A DNA stretch of 64,000 bases from CAZPXZ01 sp965219495 (GCA_965219495.1 OZ244777.1:2480001-2544000), one strand, 5' to 3'. Counted from the first letter of the stretch, positions 8,246 to 17,842 are shown. The notes: generated from the sequence alone by a model not told the origin. A program made the numbers and translations.

Positions 8246-9369
8246 GTTCCGATCCCTTCCATTCGTTTCGGTGGCGACCGGCGCGGCGCGGGTGCCCCGT
8301 CGTTTGAGAACACCCAGGACACACCGGATAACAGCTCCGGGTTCAAAGATCGGAAGGGTCGGGAGCGCCGCCCTCAAGCGCTGCGCGGGCTGCAACCCCT
8401 TGCAATGACCGGGCTTTCAGCACATCGCGAATGCGTGGGCGATTCGCTCAATTCTTACGCCATAGGCACGGTTTCATCACACCGCATACTACTTGGCGTC
8501 GTCGAGAGAAAGTTCGAAGCCACCGATGAATTCTCGTGCGAAATGCGCCGAACCTGTGTCAACAGTGTACCGGCGCCACGAAACGCAGGGGATGTTCCGG
8601 TGGCGCAAACCGGATCACCGAATCGCGAAAGCAAGGAGATCGAGGCTTTGGCTCAATTGGCGAACCAGTGATGCGAGCGTGCCGAGGGGGTCTATTGGGT
8701 TCGCAAGAGCGATTCCGTCAGCCACATGATGCGGCCGATTAGGATCGGCGCCAAAGCCTATTGGCGGTAGAGCACCGTCCCGTCACTCAGCAAGACCAAC
8801 TTGTTGCGTCGCAGAGCGTTAGACAAGCAATGGGTATCGGCCAAGATGAAACGACGCACGCAATATACCTGCACCCGGAAGTACGGATGGTCCGACACGC
8901 CCGCCTTTCGTCGCGGTATGCAGTTCGGAGAGCGACAATTTGCTTCCTGAGGCAATTGGCCGACTCGTTGCAAAACCGCAAAACATCGGTTCTTTGTCCT
9001 TCATTTCAGAACCATTCAAACCAAACTCGGGCCGGACGCACGACAACCGTGTCCTCGTATCAGCGCGCACATGCCGCTGGCGCCAATCGGTCGCCGGCGA
9101 GAAACCGGCTTCGGTCCTGAAAATTCGCGCGGCTTTCCTCGGCTGCCTGAACCGGACGCGAGCCTGCCTACACCCGACCAGATTTCTTGGACCCGCCTCT
9201 TGGACCCCCGGTTCGAGAACGCGTAAACATCTTGACCGAAAAGCGAAGTTTGCGTAATCATTCAGCGCCAATTGACACTGCATATTTCAAGGCGGGATGG
9301 GACGATTGCCATACATCTTCAAGTTGTTCCCATGCTGTCGCCCTCGCTGAGCATTTACAGGAGACTGAA
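8246..9369. other. Gene-poor region between integrase relic and aminotransferase
   Basis: I see no convincing gene over about 1.1 kb. Short open frames occur on both strands but none shows a domain, ribosome site or codon pattern I trust. This may be the decayed interior of the island once served by the integrase relic. The last 30 bp hold the ribosome site of the aminotransferase; a TTGACA lies near 9268 but without a clear -10 partner. Confidence 0.4.
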
Positions 9370-10761
9370 ATGAGCGATCGGCTGAATTCGGTTCAAGCGC
9401 GCGACATTTCCTATTTCTTGCATCCCTATACCAACCTCAAGCAGCATGAAGAGGCGGGCCCCATGGTGGTCACCCATGGCGACGGGATCTACGTCTATGA
9501 CGACGAAGGGAACCAATACATCGAAGGACTTTCAGGGTTGTGGTGCACGGCGCTCGGATTCAGCGAGCAGCGTTTGGTTGATGCGGCCAGTGCAGCACTT
9601 TCGAGATTGCCTTTTTTCTATTCGTTCTTCGGCCGCGGCCACGATGTGGGTGTCGACCTCGCGGAAAAACTGATCTCTCTCGCTCCTGTCCCGATGTCGA
9701 AAGCCTTTTTCACGAGTTCGGGATCCGAAGCGAACGACACTGCCGTCAAACTGATTTGGTATTACAACAACGCGCTCGGACGCCCGCGGAAAAAGAAAAT
9801 CATTAGCCGTATCAAGGCCTATCATGGTGTCACCATCGCAGCAGCCAGCCTATGCGGCCTGCCGGCCAATCACCAGGAATTCGATCTTCCGATCTCCAAC
9901 ATCCTCCATACCGACTGCCCGCATCGATACCGATTTGCGCAAGCCGATGAATCAGACGAGGAGTTCGCCACCCGATTGGCCGAAAATCTGGAGAAGATGA
10001 TCCTGGAGGAAGGACCGGACACAGTCGCGGCATTTTTCGCTGAACCGATTCTCGGTGCCGGGGGCGTATTGGTTCCACCTGCGACTTACTATGCAAAAAT
10101 TCAAGCGGTTCTTGAGCGGTATGACGTGTTGTTCGTGTGTGACGAGGTCATCAATGGATTCGGCCGCACCGGCAACATGTGGGGTGCGCAGACCCGGAAC
10201 ATTCAGCCGGATATCATGACCATGGCGAAAGCGCTGACATCGGCCTACGTCCCGATGGGCGCAGTACTGATTTCGGAAGAAATATATCGGGGGCTTGTAA
10301 CGCAAAGCGAAAAATTGGGCATTTTCGGCCATGGCTATACGTATACCGGGCATCCCGTTTGCGCAGCGGTCGCGCTCGAAGCAATCAACATCTACGAAGA
10401 ACGCGACATTGTCGGCCGGGTCCAGAAGACCGGCCCGCGCCTGCAGGCGGGTCTGAGAACGCATTCCGGCCATCCACTTGTTGGCGAAGTGCGCGGTATC
10501 GGCATGATGGCAGCCGTCGAATTGGTCAAGGACAAGACTACTCGGGAGTCATTTGACCCCTCGCTCGCCGTCGGAGCCTATTTCGGCCAACGCGCAATTC
10601 AACATGGGCTGATCGTACGAACAATTGGCGATTCCATCTGCCTTGCCCCGCCGCTGATCATTACCGAAGAACAAATCGACAGTTTGCTGGAAAGATTTGG
10701 ACACACCCTGGATGAAACCACTGCGTGGGTGCATCAACAGGGGTACGCCGCTGTACCATAG
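9370..10761 (+). CDS. Class III PLP-dependent aminotransferase
   Basis: A 463-aa cytosolic transaminase. The start is ATG 9370 with GGAG 7 nt upstream; the open frame extends further 5' but lacks a ribosome site. Family landmarks are GLSGLWCTALGF, the cofactor-binding FFTSSGSEANDTAVKL, DEVINGFGRTG, and the Schiff-base lysine Lys287 in MAKALTSAYVPMGAVL. The pattern matches omega-amino acid:pyruvate and putrescine/beta-alanine transaminases; donor and acceptor cannot be fixed from sequence. It stands alone between the integrase relic and an IS, so its operon partners, if any, are lost. The putrescine genes at the far right edge make an amine role attractive but this is inference. Confidence 0.88.
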   Translation: MSDRLNSVQARDISYFLHPYTNLKQHEEAGPMVVTHGDGIYVYDDEGNQYIEGLSGLWCTALGFSEQRLVDAASAALSRLPFFYSFFGRGHDVGVDLAEKLISLAPVPMSKAFFTSSGSEANDTAVKLIWYYNNALGRPRKKKIISRIKAYHGVTIAAASLCGLPANHQEFDLPISNILHTDCPHRYRFAQADESDEEFATRLAENLEKMILEEGPDTVAAFFAEPILGAGGVLVPPATYYAKIQAVLERYDVLFVCDEVINGFGRTGNMWGAQTRNIQPDIMTMAKALTSAYVPMGAVLISEEIYRGLVTQSEKLGIFGHGYTYTGHPVCAAVALEAINIYEERDIVGRVQKTGPRLQAGLRTHSGHPLVGEVRGIGMMAAVELVKDKTTRESFDPSLAVGAYFGQRAIQHGLIVRTIGDSICLAPPLIITEEQIDSLLERFGHTLDETTAWVHQQGYAAVP

Positions 10762-10840
10762 AAAAACGCACTCGGAATGTACGGTGGCGGCTAGCCTGAA
10801 TTACCAACCACCGTGAATAATGTGCATTGCGCGCCCTGTT

Positions 10841-12577
10841 TCAGAAGAACCGGAGCCGAAGGGTTCGGTTTTCGAGCCACGGGATGGGTTGCTGGTCTTC
10901 GGCGTATCCGGCGGCGAGCAGCAGCGGGTTGTTGGTCCGGCGTCCAAGGCTGACGACAATCTCGGTTTCGGTGATCTCGATGCGGGCGCTGGCGCGCACG
11001 ATTTTTCGGAAGATGGACTGCGCCTTCAGAGTCTCGAAGCCGTTTCCCAGGCGTTTGCCGAGGATGCGATAGAGGCTGCTGGCCATCAGGGTGAGTTGCA
11101 GGTCGAGATCGACCTTCATGGGCACCGCGGCCGAGAGCGCGTCCATGTGAAAGAAGTCGATGGCTTCGGCGATGGTGTTCTCGATGATCATGCGGCGGGC
11201 GTAGCGGTCAATGAGCTGGCCGGCGGGGGCGGACATCTGGTTGGTGAGCAGCAGGGTCGGCTTTTCGTGGCCGAGATCGATGATGGCGATCTGCCGGAGT
11301 TCGGCGGGATAGTCCTTGAGGCGCACCGTCTGTTCCAGGATCCGCGGCGTCCGGTAGATGCGGCCGACATTGGTGAGCGTGATCTTGCGCCATGCCTCCG
11401 GCGGCGCCGCCAGCAACGCGGCCACCATCTTCGGGGTCCGTCGGCGCAGCGTCAGGAAGGCGATGCCCATTGCTTCCAGCCTGGCGAGGTTGGCATAGGT
11501 CGTCAGGCGGCTGTCGAACACCAGTTCGGCGGGAAGGGTTCCAGTGCGGGCGCGCAAGTGGTCGACGAAGCGCAGGATCTCGTCGGTGTGATCGGCCTTG
11601 CGGAGTTGGGCGTTGGCATAGGCGAACAGGCGGGCGTCGGCGTCGCGGGCGAGAAAGGCGAGAACGCCCTTTTGCCGGCGGCTGCGCTTGGAGAGGTAAT
11701 GCTTCTCGATCAGCGCATCGTCGCCGTGGTAGGGAATCGTATGAAAATCGAGGTCGAAGGACTGGCCGCCGCCGAGTTCGACGCCGAGGCCGCGCACCGC
11801 GTGGTGCCAGCGGTCCATCAGCGCCGGGCGATCGCGGGAGTCGACGCGGCACGAGTATTCCGTCAGTGTCGCCCGCTTGGGCACGGCGTTGAGCCCGGCG
11901 AACAGCGCCAGTCCTTCGTCAAGGGTTTCGCTCATGACGTGCGACGGCCGTCCGATGCCCCACAACTTCAGCGCCAGCAGTGACCGGAAGGCGCATCCGG
12001 CCGGGATCTTCGAACTGCCCGGCATGCCGCTTTGTGCCAGGATGCCGTCGAAGCCGAGCCGCGCGAGGTCGCCGGCGAACAGGAACAGGCCGCCGAAGTC
12101 GGTGCGCAGCTTGCGCGGACCCAGGTCCAGCTGACGGCGGTCGGCCACCGCCGCCCGCTCCGGACAGGCGGCGTCCGCCCACCACTTGTCCGCGCGCCGC
12201 CATAGTTTGGGCAGACCCGCCCGCCGCAGGACCCGCGCCACCGTGGTCGCACTGACCGGGAGGTTCTCCCTGGCGCTAAGGCGTTCGGCGATTTCCGCCG
12301 CCGACAGGCCCTGCTCCTTGCGCAACGCCACAATGCGCTGGTCGCGGTCAGGTCCCGGCGCGGGCTTGCGCTTGCCGCGGCGGTCCGGCAGGAAAAACGA
12401 CTGCTCCGGACGCTTGCAGAACTCGGCGCGGAGATTGCGCAAGGTGCCGACCGCGTAGCCAAACCTGCGGGCGGCTTCGGCGAGCGGCGCCCGGTCGACA
12501 AAATGGGCGCGCAGGGCCTCGTACTTGCGGTGGGTACTGTTCTCGGGAGACAGGAACCGTTCGGCGGGGTCTTGCAT
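10841..12577 (-). CDS. 578-aa DDE transposase of an unassigned IS family
   Basis: The N-terminal part (about residues 15-130) contains tandem helix-turn-helix motifs (AEAARRFGYAVGTLRNLRAE and SAAEIAERLSARENLPVSAT). A DDE_Tnp_1-like core follows, with probable catalytic residues D in FDLDFHTIPYHGD, D in LVFDSRLTTYANL, and E in ARRMIIENTIAEAIDFFHMD. The frame is intact. I could not place it in a named family and found no clear inverted repeats; the element should span roughly 10.78-12.67 kb. Its right end abuts the truncated IS5 copy, whose missing 3' half is not found on the left side, so a deletion accompanied or followed insertion. Confidence 0.75.
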   Translation of the reverse strand: MQDPAERFLSPENSTHRKYEALRAHFVDRAPLAEAARRFGYAVGTLRNLRAEFCKRPEQSFFLPDRRGKRKPAPGPDRDQRIVALRKEQGLSAAEIAERLSARENLPVSATTVARVLRRAGLPKLWRRADKWWADAACPERAAVADRRQLDLGPRKLRTDFGGLFLFAGDLARLGFDGILAQSGMPGSSKIPAGCAFRSLLALKLWGIGRPSHVMSETLDEGLALFAGLNAVPKRATLTEYSCRVDSRDRPALMDRWHHAVRGLGVELGGGQSFDLDFHTIPYHGDDALIEKHYLSKRSRRQKGVLAFLARDADARLFAYANAQLRKADHTDEILRFVDHLRARTGTLPAELVFDSRLTTYANLARLEAMGIAFLTLRRRTPKMVAALLAAPPEAWRKITLTNVGRIYRTPRILEQTVRLKDYPAELRQIAIIDLGHEKPTLLLTNQMSAPAGQLIDRYARRMIIENTIAEAIDFFHMDALSAAVPMKVDLDLQLTLMASSLYRILGKRLGNGFETLKAQSIFRKIVRASARIEITETEIVVSLGRRTNNPLLLAAGYAEDQQPIPWLENRTLRLRFF

Positions 12578-12673
12578 CTGTTTTTGCCTGTTAGCCTGTT
12601 TTATCCACTATATGATGTATGCGCCTCCAAGTCAACCGCAAAATGTCAACCGCAAACGCCGCAGAAAAACGAA

Positions 12674-13265
12674 GGCGCGCCGTCCCGATCCTGAATGCTC
12701 GCCGCATGAATCTGAACCGTCAGCGGGTTCCCTTCCGTATCCACCACAAGGTGGCGCTTGCGGCCCTTCACCTTCTTGCCGGCGTCGGAACCGCGCGGTC
12801 CTCCGCTCTCGGTGGTCCTGGCGCTCTGGCGATCAATCGCACCCGCCGTCGGCTCTTCCGCGCGTCCCGCATCGAGACGCGCCGCCCGCCGAAGCGACCG
12901 CAGAATGACCTCCATCCGTCCCCCTTTCGACCAGCCGTAGAAATAGTTCTGAACCGTCGTAAACGGTGGAAAATCCTTGGGGAAGGCGCGCCATTGGCAA
13001 CCTGTGCTGGCCATGTACAGGATCGCGTTCAAGACTTCCCGAAGGTCCGTGGTGCGGGGACGGCCGGTCGAAGCCGGTCCCGGAAGATGGGGATCCAACA
13101 GCGACCATTCCGCATCCGTCAAATCCGACTCGTAACGAGACGAGGGGCGCTTATACTCAACGCGAGTGGTTTCATTCCAAGGCATGGGTGCTCTCCATAT
13201 TTCGTGTTTATGCTGTATGGAAAATACCACATGTCGAAGCCACTCAATAGTTTTAGGTCAAACTC
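12674..13265 (-). mobile_element. Truncated second copy of the IS5-family element
   Basis: From 12674 to 13265 the sequence is nearly identical to 6205-6796 of the complete copy, including the start codon (13185), the ribosome site and the right terminal repeat. It encodes about the first 170 residues of the same transposase (ESDLTDAEWSLLDPHLPGP onward) and then stops abruptly at the boundary of the 578-aa transposase element. The two copies are direct repeats 5.9 kb apart. Confidence 0.9.
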
Positions 13266-13502
13266 TAAGACTGCGTCGGCAACGAATGATTGCCGCTCCG
13301 GAACCCGCCCGCGCGAGGCGCAAGCGAGGCGCTTCTCGGAGATTGCCATTCAAGCGTCATTTATGATAGAGTGATTCTCACACGCAAACGATCATAAAGA
13401 CATGCACATTCCCTTAACCCAATGCACAGGGCTATGACGCCCTGGCGGGAAAAGCCGCTAATCTCTCATACGATTGGAATCAGTTGGGTATTGAGGCTAG
13501 GC

Positions 13503-15934
13503 CTACCCTTTAGCTATAACTCTTACGAAACAATGGCGATTCGAGAGTTTCTTCTGCCTGCGATCCGGTGTCCCAATGTGGCGATGGACAGGCGCTCCTG
13601 CCCCCGCCACATGATCTGATTTCCGGGCGCCGGATCGTGTTTCCGGTTCTGATAGCCCCCGAGCAGCGCGACCAGGCGCACGGCCGCGCCGAGGGTATCG
13701 GGCGGCGGCAGCTTGTATTCCGCCGCGTAGTCCCGGAGAAAATCCAACTCCTGATCCGTGAACATGAGATCGGCGCCAGATGCCGGCACCTGCCGCCCGA
13801 TGAGCGTCATCAACTGGATCCGCCAGGCGATGACACAGTTGATGGCAATCGCGCGTTGCAGCCGGTCGGCGCTGTGAAACGCGAGATACTCGACCCGGCA
13901 GCCGGACTTCAGGACGCGGAAGAAGTCCTCCACGCGCCAGCGCTGCAGGTAATGCTCGACGATCTGCACCGCGGTTTCCAAGTCGGTGACCGGGATGCTG
14001 GTCAACAGCCTCCACTGCACCGCTTCCTCGCCGGCGGGCGGTTGCGTTTCGACGATCTGCACGCCCCACATTGGGATCGCTTCGGCGCCTGCCAAGGTCG
14101 CAGGCAGAAGCAGTTGCCGGTAGCGGATCTCACAAATCGCAAGGCGTTTCGTGCGCGCCAGGCGCGCCTTCTTGCCCCGCGCCTTCGGGCGCTCCGTCAA
14201 ACCGGCGATCTCCACCTCCACCTCTCCGTCCGGCGCTCCCTTGGCCATCTTTTCGAACAGCTTCGGTCCCTTCGTTTGCAGCCGGCGGTCGTGCTTGGCG
14301 CGCACCAGGAGTTCGACCCGTCCCAACCGGCGCTGTTCGTCGAACAGTTGAAAAAAATCCGCCTCCCGATCCATGACACTGATCACGCGGGTGCTCCGGG
14401 TGAGATCCCGGGTCGCCGCCACAATGTCGCGGAAGCCGTCGACCCACCGCTGCATCTTGCCGCTGGCGCCGCGCTTGCCGTTCTTTCCGGCGTCCCCGCT
14501 GCGATCCCCCGCAGTTGCCGGCGGACCGTCGAAGCTGCAGCGCAGCACCCCCAGCGGAAGTCCTTGCGCATTCACCGCAAGGGTCGCATGCAGATGCAGG
14601 CCAAGTGTTTTCGCGCGGGTCTGGTTGCGCCCGATAATGCTCAACCCATCGCAGTTCGGCCGGGTGGCGAAGTTGAGGTCGGAGCCGTCCTGAATGCACA
14701 GCACGGTCTGCTGAGCGCGCATCCGCTGAATGCTGCGAAGGCGGTGCGGCGCGAGGATGTTCACCACCGTCACTTCCGAACCTGCCGGCTGTTCGATGAA
14801 CCGGTAGTACCCATCCACCGCCGCCCGGTCGGTCTTTGCGTTGCCGGTGATCGCCTGGCCCGGATACGCCGCCAGCAACCCGGCGCTCTTGATCAAACGC
14901 GCCGATAATCTCTTGTCTCCCAAGGCGGCTCCCCCAAACTCGTTCCTGGCCCAGGCCGCGCTATCCAGCCCCGCGCCCGGCTCCAGCGCCGGCGCAGCAT
15001 CGACATGCGGAACCCGCAGCCGCCGGCGCCAGTCCGGCTGCAAGGCATACATGTAAACCGATTTGACCGGTTTCGCATGCCGCGATCCGCGGTCTTGGCG
15101 GCCGCGGCCCGCGGTCTCCCCGACCCGCAGGAAATTCGCCGCCCGCAAACTGGCGCCGTCATGCTCCAGACCGACAAACGTCTCGACCAGCCACGGCCGA
15201 TAGCCGTAGCGGCGCTCGAAATCCAGCGGCAATCTTCGCAGCACCCGCCCCAGCAGGTGGCTGGCCAAATTGGCGCAGGCAATGCCGGGCCGGATCAGAA
15301 ACCGGCTCATGCAAACCACCCGGTTCAAATGCGCCCTCCGTTGTTCGCCGCTCCATGCCATCCACCGGTCCCGCGCCGCCAACTGAAGCGCCGACGCCGA
15401 AAAGCCGACCGCCCCCAGATAACCGTGAGCCGACCCCGCCAAATAGCGCATCTGACAGCCCGCGAAGGTCGTCATCCCATGCGGATGCTCGTCCGCGATC
15501 AGGGTGTTCCAGATGCTGCGCTGCGCCCGACCTTCCACCGCCACCACTGCAAGCCCCTGCACCCCACCCAACCGCTCCGGAACAGTCCCGGCGGCCGGCA
15601 CAGAACCCTCCAGCCGGCACGGCGCCGAGGGGGGAGGCAATCCTTGAGGCGGCGGCAGCGTGATCCGCTCCGATGTCGACGCAAGCATCCGCAGCGCCTG
15701 CAGGCAACTCGCCAACTGCAGTTCGCCGCGACCATCCACAAAGCCGAACTCGGAACACACGCGGCGGCCAACCGCGCTGCGGCTATCGAAGGCTTCTTGC
15801 GATAGAATCTCAGCGATTCGGTCGAGGGCGCCCGCCTCGTTCAACGTGCGGTGTATCTGATTCTGTGTCATCATGCCGCGTTCCATACACGGCAGAGTTC
15901 CCTTTGTTCAGAGGCAAAAAACGCTAAACGGTAG
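13503..15934 (-). mobile_element. IS4/Tn5-type element no. 1 with DruA-like transposase
   Basis: Read inward, the ends are CTACCCTTTAGC (13503) and CTACCGTTTAGC (from 15934). The 8-bp direct repeat GGCTAGGC flanks both sides (13495-13502 and 15935-15942). The element is 2432 bp with one gene. The right duplication contains the TAG stop of livM, so the element landed exactly at the end of that gene without altering its product. Confidence 0.88.
13523..15874 (-). CDS. DruA-like (DUF4338) domain fused to IS4/Tn5-type transposase
   Basis: A 783-aa protein in two parts. Residues of about 100-255 resemble DruA/DUF4338: MRYLAGSAHGYLGAVGFSAS, ARDRWMAWSGEQRRAHLNRV, RFLIRPGIACANLASHLLG, YGYRPWLVETFVGLEHDGAS and RAANFLRVGETAGRGR. 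From about 300 a Tn5-type transposase follows: NEFGGAALGDKRLSARLIKS (Tnp_DNA_bind), first Asp in LCIQDGSDLNFAT, second Asp in VISVMDREADFFQLF, and YLQRWRVEDFFRVLK, which matches Y-x2-R-x3-E-x6-K. All catalytic positions are present and the frame is intact. The start is one of the paired ATGs at 15874/15871 by comparison with MNTQN in the third element. What the DruA part does in transposition is unknown to me. Confidence 0.88.
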   Translation of the reverse strand: MMTQNQIHRTLNEAGALDRIAEILSQEAFDSRSAVGRRVCSEFGFVDGRGELQLASCLQALRMLASTSERITLPPPQGLPPPSAPCRLEGSVPAAGTVPERLGGVQGLAVVAVEGRAQRSIWNTLIADEHPHGMTTFAGCQMRYLAGSAHGYLGAVGFSASALQLAARDRWMAWSGEQRRAHLNRVVCMSRFLIRPGIACANLASHLLGRVLRRLPLDFERRYGYRPWLVETFVGLEHDGASLRAANFLRVGETAGRGRQDRGSRHAKPVKSVYMYALQPDWRRRLRVPHVDAAPALEPGAGLDSAAWARNEFGGAALGDKRLSARLIKSAGLLAAYPGQAITGNAKTDRAAVDGYYRFIEQPAGSEVTVVNILAPHRLRSIQRMRAQQTVLCIQDGSDLNFATRPNCDGLSIIGRNQTRAKTLGLHLHATLAVNAQGLPLGVLRCSFDGPPATAGDRSGDAGKNGKRGASGKMQRWVDGFRDIVAATRDLTRSTRVISVMDREADFFQLFDEQRRLGRVELLVRAKHDRRLQTKGPKLFEKMAKGAPDGEVEVEIAGLTERPKARGKKARLARTKRLAICEIRYRQLLLPATLAGAEAIPMWGVQIVETQPPAGEEAVQWRLLTSIPVTDLETAVQIVEHYLQRWRVEDFFRVLKSGCRVEYLAFHSADRLQRAIAINCVIAWRIQLMTLIGRQVPASGADLMFTDQELDFLRDYAAEYKLPPPDTLGAAVRLVALLGGYQNRKHDPAPGNQIMWRGQERLSIATLGHRIAGRRNSRIAIVS

Positions 15935-15936
15935 GG

Positions 15937-16923
15937 CTAGGCTGAACCGGCCGACCTGTCCATACGCGCCTGCAACCATGCGGCCGACTGCTTGAGACCT
16001 CCGGCCAGACCTTGCGGAAATCCCATCAACACAAAAATCAGGAACGCGCCATAAAGAACGAGGCGCCATTCGTCGACGACTCTGAACCCCTCCTGCAGGC
16101 CGATAAGGGCGAATGCGCCCAATAGGGATCCCCAAAGTGTGCCACGGCCCCCGACATAAGCGATCGTCAGGATCTCGGTCGATCTCGATATGCCGAATTC
16201 CTGTGGCGTTGGAACCAGGATTCCAATGTAGATGCCGTAGAATGCGCCCACGACACCGATAAAGAAAGACGCTATGGCAAAGTTCAGAAGTTTGTAGCGC
16301 ACTACATCGAAACCTAGAACGCTTGCCCGTAGCTGGTCGTCGCGGATTGCTTTGAAAACCAAACCTATTCGCGAGCGCACCAGGATGTGCAACGAGACGT
16401 AAATGATGGCGCAAATGACGACGAGGACGTAGTACAGCGCCAGCGGCTCACTGCGATCAAAGCTGATTCCAAAGAGATCAGGAAATGTCGTTACTTCCAA
16501 CCCGGCTGCGCCGCGGGTGTAATCGCGCAGGTTGGAAAGGGCGAACAGAACGAATTCAGCCAAGAACAAGGTCGTCAAACCGACGTAGATGCCCCGCAAA
16601 CGCAACGTGATGACGCCAGCGAACAGACCCAGTAGCAGTGTCGAGAATCCGCCCGCCAACAGCCCGATCCACGGCGAGATACCGAAATAATGCGCGAGCA
16701 ACGCTGACGTATAGGCGCCCAGCGCCATGAAACCGCCGATGCCGAAATTGAAAATGTTGAGATAGCCCAGCATGAAATCGAACAAGGCGCCCAGAATGAA
16801 GAACAGGAGGATCGAGACGAAGACCGCCGTGATGTAATTGTTGTCCGCAAGTGCCGGTGTAAGCAGCAACACGAACAGCGCTGCGCCGATCCCCAGATAG
16901 CCCCATGTCGGTGCAAGTTTCAT
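15937..16923 (-). CDS. livM: Branched-chain-type ABC transporter permease
   Basis: A 328-aa inner-membrane permease of the LivM class, with many hydrophobic segments, the family block IFNFGIGGFMALGAYTSALL, and a glycine-rich VGGRGTLWGSLLGAF near the C-terminus. It is the last gene of a five-gene operon (binding protein, LivG, LivF, LivH, LivM) and lies 12 bp after livH. The stop TAG (15937-15939) falls inside the target duplication of the first DruA-transposase element, which therefore replaced any native terminator. The divergent hyuA operon suggests the substrate is an amide or cyclic amino-acid derivative rather than leucine; that is inference. Confidence 0.88.
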   Translation of the reverse strand: MKLAPTWGYLGIGAALFVLLLTPALADNNYITAVFVSILLFFILGALFDFMLGYLNIFNFGIGGFMALGAYTSALLAHYFGISPWIGLLAGGFSTLLLGLFAGVITLRLRGIYVGLTTLFLAEFVLFALSNLRDYTRGAAGLEVTTFPDLFGISFDRSEPLALYYVLVVICAIIYVSLHILVRSRIGLVFKAIRDDQLRASVLGFDVVRYKLLNFAIASFFIGVVGAFYGIYIGILVPTPQEFGISRSTEILTIAYVGGRGTLWGSLLGAFALIGLQEGFRVVDEWRLVLYGAFLIFVLMGFPQGLAGGLKQSAAWLQARMDRSAGSA

Positions 16924-16935
16924 TGAGGCGATGCC

Positions 16936-17841
16936 TCAGGGCCTTGATACGGACTTGCTGAACAGCCCCGCAGGACGGAACACCAGTACGGCGACAACAA
17001 TGGCGGCGATGATCGAATTCTGCCAGCCCGCCGAGGCGACGCCCTGGGCGTAGGCCTCGACAAGCCCGAGCAGAATTCCGGCAACCATCGCGGCCCACAC
17101 GTTTCCCAGTCCGCCAACGATGACCACAATGAATGACTTGAGGAGAACATCGCCGCCAATTGTCGGAAAAGCCGGATAAGTCGAGAGAAGAAGACCGCCA
17201 ACACCGCCGATCAAGGCCGCGCCAAGTGCGAAGGTGATGGTATAGATCCTGCGGATATCGATCCCCATCGCCATGGCGGCATCGGGATGTTCAGAGGTGG
17301 CGCGAATGGCGCGCCCGGTATTGGTGTAGCGCATGAAAGCCGCCAACCCAAAGACCACCAGAATGGCGACCGCGAAGATCACGATGCGCTCGTGCGTGAC
17401 AATGACGCCGAATATCGCCGTGCGGCCCTCAACCAGTTTCGAGATTCCGTGCTCCCGCGGTCCCATGACAATCAACGCGAGATTTTCCAGCACGATCAAC
17501 AGACCGATGGTCATGACATATCCGTCAACCAGCCAATTCGAGCCAAGCCGCGCGCGGAGAGGCGTTATGAGCCCGCGTTCGAGCATGGCGCCGATCAGGA
17601 ACAAACCAACGGCGGCAAGAATTATGCCGATCGGAAACGGAACGCCGAGATGAACGGCGAAGAAATACATCAGGTAAGTGCCGATCATGAAGAAAGAACC
17701 GTGGGCGAAATTGATCAGCCCCATGATGCCGAAAATCAGCGCTAGCCCCATGCCCATGAGGCCGTACATGACGCCGCGCCCGAGACCATCGACAAAGAAC
17801 TGGCCGACAATCACCGGATGCAAGAGGATCTCGAAATGCAT
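16936..17841 (-). CDS. livH: Branched-chain-type ABC transporter permease
   Basis: A 301-aa membrane protein of the LivH class. The N-terminal GVMYGLMGMGLALIFGIMGL and INFAHGSFFMIGTYL are typical, as is VVIVGGLGNVWAAMVAGILL towards the C-terminus. The gene starts at ATG 17841, 1 bp after the livF stop, so the two are tightly coupled. It forms the transmembrane channel together with LivM. Confidence 0.9.
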   Translation of the reverse strand: MHFEILLHPVIVGQFFVDGLGRGVMYGLMGMGLALIFGIMGLINFAHGSFFMIGTYLMYFFAVHLGVPFPIGIILAAVGLFLIGAMLERGLITPLRARLGSNWLVDGYVMTIGLLIVLENLALIVMGPREHGISKLVEGRTAIFGVIVTHERIVIFAVAILVVFGLAAFMRYTNTGRAIRATSEHPDAAMAMGIDIRRIYTITFALGAALIGGVGGLLLSTYPAFPTIGGDVLLKSFIVVIVGGLGNVWAAMVAGILLGLVEAYAQGVASAGWQNSIIAAIVVAVLVFRPAGLFSKSVSRP

Positions 17842-17842
17842 T

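Noticed and set aside
10801..12674. TAGCCTG near both edges of the 578-aa transposase as terminal repeats
   Set aside because: The two occurrences are in direct, not inverted, orientation and do not extend.
10820..15805. Long open frames on the strand opposite the transposases (for example 10820-11983 and 13568-14908)
   Set aside because: They mirror the GC-rich codon pattern of the real genes and contain no recognisable domains; the same holds for 40698-42071, 32505-33707 and 21561-22934.
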